NCBI GenBank assembly: GCA_033398695.1
Contig: JAWKAU010000206.1
Span: forward strand, 62,001 to 126,000
Reading direction: 5' to 3'
DNA: 64,000 nucleotides
Source: Orobanche coerulescens
Lineage: Eukaryota > Streptophyta > Magnoliopsida > Lamiales > Orobanchaceae
The position numbers were made by a program, and so were the translations under genes. The notes under the pieces are model-generated. The model was given only the letters and a program-made list of their open reading frames with translations. It had not been told where the DNA came from and did no database searches. This document shows positions 50,509 to 60,106 of the stretch, in pieces. The number at the start of each line of letters is the position of its first letter. Positions within the stretch are counted from its first letter, which is position 1.

Positions 50509-52925
50509 ATGGATCGAAGTTGGATGAATGAAAGTCGTGCGAGTGCGGAGTATGAAAATGGAATTGAGCAATTTCTTAAATTTGCTCGACAACATCGCTT
50601 GGAACCCGATGAACGATACTTTTGCCCTTGTGTGAAGTGTATGAATGAAAGACGACATGAGGCTGACACAATTCGTGAACATCTTGTTTGTGAGGGGATA
50701 AACACCAACTATACGGTGTGGATATGGCATGGCGAAATAGTAGATGTTCCAACTGGAAACACTCATGTAGATATAGATGGTGATCAATTTGAAGAAATGA
50801 TTCGTGATGTCGGACAAGAATCATTTCAAAGAGCTCATGTTTATGATGCATTGAAAAGTGATTCAGAGACTCCATTGTATCTGGGGTGTGAAAATTTCAC
50901 ACGTCTATCTGCCGTGTTGAAGCTGGTTAATTTGAAGGCAATAAATGGGTGGAGTGACAAAAGTTTCACCGAATTGCTCCAGTTGATGAATGAGATGCTA
51001 CCAACAGGAAATACATTGCCTAAGCGTACCTCTGAGGCGAAGAAGGTTTTGTGTCCGATGGGTATGGAGTATAAAAAAATACATGCTTGTCCCAATGATT
51101 GCATACTGTACAGAAAAGAGTTTGAAGAATTGCATAAGTGTCCTAGGTGTGGGGTATCACGATACAAAGTGAAGAATGATGGAGAGAACACACAACAAGG
51201 ACCTCCCACGAAGGTGTTATGGTATCTTCCGATTGTTCCAAGGTTCAAGCGATTGTTTGCTAATAGAGATGATGCAAAGAATCTCACATGGCACGCAAAT
51301 GAGAGAAAATGCGACGGACTAATTCGTCATCCAGCTGATGCTGCACAATGGAAGAAAATAGATCATTTATTTCCAGATTTCGGGAGTGACGCAAGAAACC
51401 TTAGGCTTGGACTTTCCACAGATGGAATGAATCCGTTCGGTAACTTAAGCACCAAGCATAGCTCTTGGCCTGTTTTACTTGTGATATATAATCTACATCA
51501 TTGGTTATGTATGAAACGGAAGTACGTTATGTTGTCAATGATGATTTCAGGACCAAAACAACCAGGAAATGACATAGATGTTTATCTAAGTCCGTTGATT
51601 GATGACTTGAGAATGATGTGGGATGAAGGGATTTACGTGTTTGATGGTTATCGCCAGCAATGTTTCAAGTTGCGTGCAAATGTTATTTTGTACGATTAAT
51701 GACTTTCCTGCATATGGAAACTTGAGTGGATATAGTGTGAAGGGACATCATACATGTCCTATATGTGAAGAAAACACGAGCTACATCCAGTTGAAACATG
51801 GAAATAAAACAGTTTACACTCAACATCGGAGGTTTCTCAGTCGCCATCACCCGTATCGTAGATTGCGAAAAGCTTTTAATGGATTCCCAGAAAATGGACT
51901 TGCGCCGATGCCCTTAACAGGTGAGCAAGTGCACGATCGTGTGAAGAACATAAATACTATATTTGGAAAAACTAAAAAGAAGGTCACTTTCGACAAACAT
52001 TTGGAAGAATAGGTCAATATTTTTTGATCTTCCGTACTGGAGACATCTAGATGTTAGACATTGCATAGATGTTATGCATGTCGAAAAAAATGTTTGCGAT
52101 AGTGTGATCGGCACACTTCTCAATGTTAAACACAAAACAAAGGATGGTGTCCAGGCTCGTCAAGACTTAGAGGAAATGGGTATACGTCCTCAGTTGCATC
52201 CGCAAGTAGTCGGTAAACGAACTTATCTTCCCCCGGCATGTTATACTTTATCCAGAAGAGAGAAAACCAGCTTTTGTAATTGTTTACAAGGTATTAAAGT
52301 GCCACAAGGTTATTCGTCGAATATTAAGAGTCTTTTATCGATGCAAAATCTGACATTGGCCGGCTTAAAGTCTCATGACTGTCATGTCTTGATGCAACAA
52401 CTTCTAGCTGTGGCTATACGTGACGTCTTGCCTAAACAAGTGAGAAATGCCATAACTCGCTTGTGTTTTTTCTTCAATTCTATATGTAGCAAAGTGATTG
52501 ATCATTTGGTTTTGGATGAGTGGAAAAACGAGGCTGTTGTTATCTTGTGCCAATTGGAGATGTATTTTCCTCCTTCCTTTTTTGATATTATGGTTCACTT
52601 ACTTGTCCATGTAGTTAGAGAGATTGAAGAGTGTGGCCCCGTTTATTTGCGATGGATGTTTCCGATTGAGCGATACATGAAGATTTTTAAAGGATATAGT
52701 AAAAACCCATTTCGTCCAGAAGCATCTATTGTTGAGAGGTATATTGCAGAAGAAGCAATCGAGTTTTGCACAGATTACATGTCACAAACACCATCTGTAG
52801 GGCTTCCGAAGTCTCGACATGATGGGAAACTTAATGGAAAGGGTACACGGGGTGTTAAAATATTAACCAAGAATCACGATGAGGTGCTTCAAGCACATTT
52901 GTACGTTTTGAATGACACTGATTAG
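50509..52925 (+). pseudogene. CACTA TNP2-type transposase (two frameshifts and a stop)
   Basis: The start MDRSWMNESRASAEYENG at 50509 is the usual start of the family; an upstream in-frame Met at 50488 is less likely. The N-terminal transposase-associated zinc domain shows FCPCVKCMNER and the His of REHLVCEGI. The TNP2 core includes CPNDCILYRKEFEELHKCPR, LRLGLSTDGMNPFGNLS and GPKQPGNDIDVYLSPLIDDL. Near 51678 one extra A shifts the frame, and reading continues as INDFPAYGNLSGYSVKGHHT. Near 51999 it shifts again to WKNRSIFFDLPYW and DVMHVEKNVCDSVIGTLLN. The DUF4218-like part (LAGLKSHDCHVLMQQLLAVA) follows. The TAG at 52923 replaces what looks like Glu, since VLPYLSAHKNL continues after it. The enzyme that cuts and moves the element is therefore not made. 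Confidence 0.93.
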
Positions 52926-53089
52926 GTTCTTCCGTACTTGTCTGCTCACAAAAATCTTTTGATTTGACCGGTGAGTACATATATGGTCCAAGCAAAGAAA
53001 AATCTCCTTGTGACAAGTATGATATCTCCGAGGAGGACTGGGGAGATTTCAAAAGGATTCGTGAGGACTCCGCTTGGGAGGTAAAACCG

Positions 53090-54462
53090 AATACAATGTT
53101 TTAAGTTTTTTTTTAAAGTTCAATGCTGAAAATAATGAACGCACAATCAAATAAAATAATTTGTAATTAATAACATAAAATCTGAAATAAAAAAATGTTT
53201 TAAGTTTTTTTTTTAAAGTTCAATGCTGAAAATAATGAACGCACAATCAAATAAAATAATTTATAATTGATAATATAAAATCTGAAATAAAAAAATGTTT
53301 TAAGTTTTTTTTAAAGTTCAATGCTGGAAATAATGAACGCACAATCAAATAAAATAATTTATAATTAATAACATAAAATCTGAAATAAAAAAATGTTTTA
53401 AGTTTTTTTTTAAAGTTCAATGCTGGAAATAATGAACGCACAATCAAATAAAATAATTTCTAATTAATAACATAAAATCTGAAATAAAAAAATGTTTTAT
53501 TTTTTTTTTTAAAGTTCAATACTGAAAATAATGAACGCACAATCAAATAAAATAATTTGTAATTAATAACATAACATCTGAAATAAAAAATGTTTTAATT
53601 TTTTTTTTAAAGTTCAATGTTGAAAATAATGAACGCACAATCAAATAAAGTAATTTCTAATTGATAACATAAAATCTGAAATAAAAAAATGTTTTAAGTT
53701 TTTTTTAAAGTTCATTGCTGGAAATAATGAACGCACAATCAAATAAAATAATTTCTAATTAATAACATAAAATCTGAAATAAAAAAATGTTTTAAGTTTT
53801 TTTTTAAAGTTCAATGCTGGAAATAATGAACGCACAATCAAATAAAATAAATTCTAATTAATAACATAAAATCTGAAATAAAAAAATGTTTTAATTTTTT
53901 TTTAAAGTTCAATGTTGAAAATAATGAACGCACAATCAAATAAAACAATTTCTAATTAATAACATAAAATCTGAAATTAAAAATGCTTAAATTTTTTAAA
54001 GTTCAATGCTGAAAATAATGAACGCACAATCAAATAAAACAATTTTTAATTAATAACATAAAATCTAAAATTAAAAAATGTTTTAATTTTTTTTTAAAGT
54101 TCAATGCTGAAAATAATGAACGCACAATCAAATAAAACAATTTCTAATTAATAACATAAAATCTGAAATTAAAAAATGTTTTATTTTTTTTTAAAGTTCA
54201 ATGCTGAAAATAATGAACGCACAATCAAATAAAATAATTTCTAATTAATAACATAAAATCTAAAATAAAAAAATGTTTTAAGTTTTTTTTAAAGTTCAAT
54301 GCTGAAAATAATGAACGCACAATCAAATAAAACAATTTCTAATTAATAACATAAAATTTGAAATTAAAAAATGTTTTAATTTTTTTTAAAGTTCAATGCT
54401 GAAAATAATGAACGCACAATCAAATAAAACAATTTCTAATTAATAACATAAAATCTGGATAA
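53090..54462. repeat. Minisatellite, 14 copies of about 98 bp, inside an intron
   Basis: The landmark gttcaatgctg (or close variants) starts at 53118, 53218, 53316, 53415, 53514, 53612, 53710, 53809, 53907, 54001, 54099, 54196, 54294 and 54391, so steps are 94-100 bp. Most length change is in an internal T run. The core aatgaacgcacaatcaaat is nearly invariant. GTTCA and TGAAC form a short inverted repeat in each unit. The array fills most of the intron 53081-54596 of the CACTA second gene. Confidence 0.96.
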
Positions 54463-55720
54463 TTTTACAAGAATCAAATAAAACAATTTCTAATTAAGAA
54501 CCTATTTCTAATTAAGAACATAAAATATGAAAAAAAATGTTTTGAATTTGAAAATATTTATAAAATTGTTTATGGATTATTTGATACCCGTATCAGGAAC
54601 AAAGAAGTAAGAAACAAGAATTAGCCAAAATGAACATTCCGCATTATATGGCTCGAGGAGGGTACGACTTGATGGATATACGGGAGATGGAGAGGAAGAT
54701 GAAGGAGCGTCGAGAAGTATCCAAATCTGAAGAAGATATTGTTATTGATCCTCCGTCTCCACCTACGCGTCATCAAAGGTGGAAGCTTGGTCATACAAAA
54801 AGACGGGAGGGTACGTCATCCGTCTTGCCACGGGAGATTGTCGAGAGGATTGTAAGTTCTTTTTTAAGAATTATTTTTTCTTGTAAGAAAAAGAAAAAAC
54901 TCCACTTTTTTGTTGCTAAGTGTTAGCAAACATTAAAAATTTGAGGTAAATTATTTGCTTTATTAAATGTAAATAACCACTTTTCTACCCAATTATTTTT
55001 ATCTACATTCTTGTATTATTTTTTCTCCTTCATCAACTTGTATCAGTTGTTTGCAAATTTCAAAATTTTGTAATATGGTGCCAAATTAAATTTTTGTAGG
55101 ATGATTTGGAGAAGCAGTATACACAAGGTACCTTCATTCCTGAGGGACGACAGGATATATTGGCGGCTGCCATTCGGAGACCCGAGCACCCTGGTCGTGT
55201 TCGTGGCATTGTTTTGGTGTGGGTATTCGCGATTACTTTGGACGATCATGTGGATTGACGTCTTCCGTAAGTAAAGATGTGTTGGAGCAGCTAAGGAAAG
55301 AGATCACCCTTGATGTCACAAAGACTTTGAGGAAAGAGTTCGGCCAAACAATGGGTGCTAGTTCCCAGCGTCCTGTTGATATTCATACACCGGATGAGGT
55401 TACTCGTGTTAGCACGAAGGGGAGTTGTGCTGATGCTATTTCTGGCCCTTCCGAAGAAAGGCCTGTGACTGGAGACACTCATCGAGTTGGATTTTATGTG
55501 GACGAGCATCCTCCCCGTCTAGTTGCTATCAATAGGGTTATTCAGGGCGATTCGACCCTACATTGTGCTCCTTTACCAGCTCATTTGGTTAAGGTAGTGG
55601 TTGAGGAGGCCGTAGATGCAGTTGAAGTCCTGTGGCGGCGATGATGTGAGAGTCGTGGGGGAAGCTTTAGGTGGATTTATTGCATGGCCACGAGATTTTA
55701 TTTTCTCCGATTTTTCAAAG

Positions 55721-56284
55721 GTAAAAATTTTCTTTTTCTTTTTAGTAACTACCAAACATTATTGCAAAATCAATCCAATATAAATTGATTATGATTTCTA
55801 ATATGGAAAATATTAAAAGCAACCAAAATGCGTAGTAACATCCCAAAGGAATGGAAACATGTAGGAATAATAATAAATAAAAATAATAAGTCCTATTCTT
55901 TTTTTGTTTTATTGACTTTATTGGAGTATATATTTAGATAGTATATATATATATATATATTTTAACACCTGACATGTATTAACATGTAGAATGGGACTCT
56001 ATCTTTATTTTCGTGTGATTAATCAGTTCTTTAAAAGATTTATCAGACTATGGAGTGAATGATTAGATGAATGAATATTCTTTATTCAATATAGAAGAAA
56101 TTCGCACAAATTCTTCTCTTTTTAATATTCAAAAAATAGATATAGGTTCGGGTCATTATTAATGAGTTTATATAGTATTCAATAGATACGTTTATCCTTC
56201 ATCCTTTCTGAAGTTACAATGGAAAGAAAACAAAATAAATTATTTCAAATTTACTTGTATTTTATACTATACTATATGAAATAG
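55721..56284 (+). other. Intron of the CACTA second gene
   Basis: It starts gtaaaa after ttttcaaag and ends aaatag before gatattcag, and the flanking exon phases agree. The content is AT-rich, with a (TA)n run at about 55938-55960. No other gene is seen in it. Confidence 0.7.
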
Positions 56285-56564
56285 GATATTCAGCGACCAA
56301 AGAAGCAGGCTCGTCAGAATGACGGGTCGAGGACCAAGGATGACATCATGAGAAACTTACTTATGGCTGCGTCGAGTATGTACAATAGTCCGATATCAGT
56401 GCCGTGGGATACAACTATCTTTGGCTGTGGTGGTGATGATGTTCCATTGTACATCGCTCACACTGATATTTTAGAGATCGTTCAAGGAAAGGAGTGGCTT
56501 AGTTTATCAATTTTACAGCTTTGGACTATGTGAGTAATTTCCTTTATGGAATCTTTCTACATTC

Positions 56565-56760
56565 GTAGTATGTGTGTGTGTACAGTGTGTGTGTGTGTGT
56601 TTGTATGTGCTGTGTGTGTTTGTATGTGCTGTGTGTGTGCAGTGTTTGTGTGTGCAGTGTGTGTGTGTATGTGCAGTGTGTGTGTGTTTTTATTGTGTGG
56701 CAGTGTGTGTGTGTGTGAAAAGTGTGTGTGTGTGTGTTTGTGTGTAGTGTGTGGAGTGTT
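56565..56760. repeat. TG-rich microsatellite in CACTA intron
   Basis: tgtgtg runs broken by cagtg, tttgtatgtgc and aaaagtg units, lying in the intron 56530-56793. The same style of tract as at 49700. Confidence 0.9.
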
Positions 56761-57398
56761 TTTTTTATATTAATATTTTGCTTAACAAATTAGGTATTTG
56801 TCTACTGTGAATGTGGGCACGATGGACGAGGTTTTGTATGGATATTTTGATCCTCAATCCATACAAAATATGGGACAGAGGGGAGAGGAGATCTCGAGAT
56901 ATATATCGACGCATATGCTTGAGTCGAAGAAGCAAATATATATGGGAGCTTACCATCATAAGTAAGATAAAAGATTGTAAATTTCAAAATATTTTCTTTT
57001 TAACAAAACTATTTCCTTTTTTTTACAACATACTGTAGTAATATGTTCTTTCTTTCAAATGCATTTATCTATGTAGGCATCATTGACAACTTGGTCATTG
57101 TGCGACAAGAGGAACTATTATATGGTTTTGCTCACTACATAGTAGGCCTGACTCTCGCATTAAGGCCATACTCCAAAAGTAAGATTTTATTTATAATATA
57201 TTTGCTTTAAAATTTTATATCAACGACTCAATATATTATTGTTACTTTTAAGCAGTGCCGTGACCGCATTCAAGACCATGGATGGTATGCATACAAGTAA
57301 ATCAAAGCAGGCGGTTAGTTGGATATATCCCAAGGTAATACATTTAATTACATGAGTGTAAATATGTGTGTTTGTGTGTATGAATATTTGAGTGTGTA

Positions 57399-57514
57399 CG
57401 ACAATATTGTTTTTGGAAACTTGAATTATTTTGGGATAGACGTGGTTAACGTCGTAAGGATCTTCTCCCTTTGGGATAGATGTTAACTTTCGTCTAAAGG
57501 ATCTTCTCCCAACA
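57399..57514. repeat. Dispersed duplicate block, copy 2
   Basis: Matches 50146-50261, including both 41-bp subunits with aaggatcttctccc. Here it lies in the intron between the exons ending at 57334 and starting at 59119, and is followed by another TG tract (57560-57640). The pairing of block and TG tract at both sites suggests that a larger module was duplicated. Confidence 0.85.
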
Positions 57515-57648
57515 TATCGTGTATGAAGTGTCCGTTTGTTTGTGTTGGTTTTTTTTTCTATGCAGTGTGTGTGTGTGTGTGCAGTGGCAGTGTGTGTGCT
57601 GTGTGTGTGTTTGTGTTTGTGTGTGTTTGTGTGTGGGAGCTTCTCATA

Positions 57649-57925
57649 GTGGTCGAGTACAATTGATGAGAAGTGTTCTGTATTCGATTCAGAATTATTG
57701 AAGTCAAGTATTCTGTTTTCCAAAGAAGATCATCAAGATTATTGAAAGCATTTGTAGGAAATTCCTCTGGACCGGAGAAATATAGAGTCTTGGAATCAAG
57801 TGTGTGTTCTGAAACTGTTATAGGCTTTGCTCTAAAGAAGACAAATTATGGATCAGGTGGATCCATGCCTATTACATCAAAGGAGAGAATGTTCTTACTA
57901 TGAAAACACCACTGCAAGCATCATA
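57649..57925 (+). pseudogene. Captured LINE reverse-transcriptase 3' fragment inside CACTA intron
   Basis: Translation gives SGRVQLMRSVLYSIQNY, a TGA in place of the usual Trp, then SQVFCFPKKIIKIIESICRK and FLWTG. After a frame change comes LWIRWIHAYYIKGENVLTM. These are the conserved thumb and zf-RVT-linked blocks of plant L1-type reverse transcriptases. The piece carries no other LINE part and belongs to a different lineage from the LINE at 38465. It is either an insertion remnant or material picked up by the CACTA element. Confidence 0.8.
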
Positions 57926-57939
57926 CCTGTTGCTCTACT

Positions 57940-58360
57940 TCGTTTTTATGATCTTCCTCAGTTTGTTGCACCACCTCGCTTTGCTGCATGCATCACCTCA
58001 CTTTGAAACTCTTCCTCCGCCTGATTTTGCTGCACTATGTGACCTTGCTGCACAATTTCACCTTGCTACACCACCTCACTTCCAGCCTCCTCCTCTTTCT
58101 CTAGATCTTCCTCATCTTCATCTTCTTCCTCCTCTTCCCCATTAATTCCATAAATCTCATTCTAGTAGAAGTCTTGGCGACGCAGCCAAGTAAGGATATT
58201 TGTCCTCATCCAAACACTCACTTGCCTATACGAACCATATTCTGAATCGGTTCTTCCCCAAAAGCATCTAACACTGCATCAAAAAGCAAATAACTGTTTA
58301 AGACAAACTGAATCGGTACTCTTCTTCATCATTTTGCAAGTTTCCATTTGGTGCTGCCAT
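57940..58360 (-). pseudogene. Minus-strand gene-like fragment, acidic, unrecognised
   Basis: On the minus strand an ATG at 58358-58360 begins MAAPNGNLQNDEEEYRF. A second frame reads NSYLLFDAVLDAFGEEPIQN and VRIGK. About 58140 downwards gives a run of Glu/Asp (EEEEEDEDEEDLEKEEEAG), followed by Gln/Glu-rich repeats with VVQQ-like units. Frames are broken between these parts. The base composition and protein-like readings differ from the surrounding intron, so it looks like a captured piece of a gene, but I do not recognise the family. Confidence 0.4.
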
Positions 58361-58674
58361 TGTTCTTGAGTGAGAATAAGAGAGAAGAAAGTCAGTGTGT
58401 GTGATAATAAGAGAGCAGATTTATGTAGTACAATATGGAGTATAGAGTACATAAAATAAAGTATTTTTTTACACGTTGATGTACTTTAGTGAGAATACTA
58501 TAAAAAATTAAACTATATAATCAGTAACAAGAATCGTATCTTTAAATTCTGTCACAAATAATCATACCTTTTTCTTATCTTTACATTGTGCTGTAGTAAC
58601 AAGAATCTTATCTTTATTTTAGTTTGGTTGTATAAATGTTCTTTTCAATTGATTTGACTTTTACTTGTACAGGT

Positions 58675-58765
58675 TATTTGCGGCTTCTATAGCATCCATA
58701 TCAGTTTCTATTTCTAGTTCTCGGCGTTTTGCCTCTGATATAATAGCAAATGGAACTCTAGGCAT
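58675..58765 (-). pseudogene. Small minus-strand exon-like fragment, unrecognised
   Basis: The minus strand reads MPRVPFAIISEAKRRELEIE and then TDMDAIEAANNLYK before a stop. It is 30 codons of helix-like, charged composition lying 5' of the acidic fragment. It may be another part of the same captured gene; there is no homology I can name. Confidence 0.3.
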
Positions 58766-58779
58766 CAGTCGAGCCTTGA

Positions 58780-59118
58780 GATCTAGAAATATAAAGACAG
58801 ACTGAGTAGATGTTTATAAGATTGTAAAACCTGCTAATTTTGTGTCCAGTACCTGATGCGGGCTGGGATATCCTTCTCATAATGTTTATTTGTGTCTAAT
58901 TTTAACATGATGAACATTCCAATCTCTTGATGTAGAATGTTGATTACTTGCGTTTTAACATCATTTGTCTACGGTGTGTGAAGTTTGTGTGTGCTGTGTT
59001 TTTTTTTTTGTGCATTGTGTGTTTGTGTCAGTGTGTGTTTTTTAACTGTGTATGTTGTGTACGTGTTGATTTTATTTACTGAAAGCGACTCATATAATTG
59101 TGTCTTATTTTGTTTTAG
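58780..59118. other. Rest of the CACTA intron
   Basis: AT-rich sequence with a TG/T tract at 58975-59040, ending in a good acceptor (tgttttag at 59111-59118). No gene seen. Confidence 0.6.
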
Positions 59119-59418
59119 TGTATAAACAAAATGGAGGTTGGGAGTGTGGTTATTATGTTATGCACTGGATGTCGACTATCGCTTAGCGCGTATTTTGGAT
59201 GGTTGGATGGAGGTAGTATATTTTTACTTGAAGTGGTGATAAAGCTGTTTACTCTTTTACATTTAAAGTTTGTTTATTATACGTTTATATGTGCGGATGT
59301 TTGATGATGTTGGAGCCTTTATCGAAGATGTTTTTGATAAAATTCGAGTTGATTGGGGACTTTATTTCATGGAGGTGCGAAATCGTCTCGCGACATGATT
59401 TTGGTATTTTTGTGTGAA

Positions 59419-59613
59419 TACATTGGATATTTGTATGAATTATTTTGGATGAATTAGGATTTTTGTATTATCTTTTTCAATGTATTGGTGGTTCAATGAA
59501 TTTGGTGTTGGTTAGTACATTGGATATTTGTATGAATTATTTTGGATGAATTGGGATTTTTGTATTATCTTTTTCAATGTATTGGTGGTTCAATGAATTT
59601 GGTGTTGGTTAGT
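59419..59613. repeat. Tandem duplication, 97 bp x 2
   Basis: tacattggatatttgtatg begins at 59419 and again at 59516, with nearly identical following sequence up to ggtgttggttag. It lies just after the stop of the CACTA second gene, in its 3' untranslated region. Confidence 0.93.
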
Positions 59614-59724
59614 TCTTTTCGGTGTGTTTGGATTCGATGAATTGGTGGTTTATTGATTAGTTTGATCCGATTCAGGTACTGGATTGTGCAAAATAGGGCA
59701 AAAATAGGATAAAATGATTTATAC

Positions 59725-60090
59725 TTCAACAGCGGTTCCTCCATAACCGCTGTTAATTCTTACACTTAACGACGGTTTGACAACCGCTGTGGAGTATCAG
59801 ATTTAACAGCGGTTACCTTTAACCGCTGTTAAATGGCACATTTAACAGCGGGTTCCAGAAACCGCCGTAACATATTTAACATCAGTTATTATGAACCGCC
59901 GTTATTTGGCAAATTCAACGGCGGTTCTATAACCACCGTTAAGATCAAGTTTAACAGCGGTTACCTTTAACCGCCGTTATTTGACAAATTCAACGGCGGG
60001 TTTTAAAACCGCCGTTGATATTAACAGCGGTACATATAACGGCGGTTCCAGAACCGCCGTTAATCGGGCATTTTAACCGCTGTTAAAAGC
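59725..60090. repeat. CACTA right subterminal repeats
   Basis: About eighteen copies of the same AACRGCGGTT-type motif as at the left end, largely arranged as facing pairs 8-20 bp apart (for example ttaacagcggttacctttaaccgctgtt spread over 59802-59830). The density is higher than on the left. Such clusters are the expected binding region for the second CACTA protein. Confidence 0.87.
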
Positions 60091-60106
60091 CAGTTTTGTA
60101 GTAGTG

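Larger units (their letters stand above)
52968..59398 (+). pseudogene. CACTA second gene: multi-exon protein ending in a Ulp1-type (C48) protease domain, broken
   Basis: Exons that fit by splice sites and homology: to 53080 (DISEEDWGDFKRIREDSAWE), 54597-54851 (HYMARGGYDL, ending EIVERI), 55100-55720 (FIPEGRQDILAAAIRRPEHP, then YFGRSCG, then a DUF8039-like part), 56285-56529 (VPLYIAHTDILEIVQGKEWL), 56794-56961, 57077-57178 (HH, stop, then WFCSLHSRPDSRIKAIL), 57256-57334, from 59119 (WECGYYVMHWMSTI), and an end near 59398 (YFMEVRNRLAT). The Cys of ECGYY (59145-59147) and the His before the stop match the protease catalytic pair. Defects are frameshifts near 55210, 55628 and 59135, a TGA where Trp should follow His at about 57083, and a TAG after the Cys block. 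Ulp1-type domains are common in plant CACTA elements; their role there is not settled. Confidence 0.82.
49141..60106 (+). mobile_element. CACTA (En/Spm-type) DNA transposon, 10,966 bp, decayed
   Basis: The 13-bp terminal inverted repeat CACTACTACAAAA opens at 49141 and its reverse complement closes at 60106. The 3-bp target duplication gca is at 49138-49140 and 60107-60109, and the empty site is visible in the other LTR. Subterminal arrays of AACRGCGGTT-type motifs flank both ends. Inside are a TNP2-type transposase (50509-52925) and a multi-exon Ulp1-type gene (about 52968-59398), both on the plus strand and both broken. Extra cargo sits in introns. Activity would need transposase from another copy. 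Confidence 0.96.

Noticed and set aside
51678..52012. Transposase frame changes as programmed frameshifting or introns
   Set aside because: Each is explained by a one-base insertion at a place where related proteins are continuous, and no splice sites or slippery site fit.
57900..58145. Plus-strand Pro/Leu-rich open frame of 81 codons
   Set aside because: The low-complexity reading is the complement of a Glu/Asp/Gln-rich minus-strand segment, which looks more protein-like.
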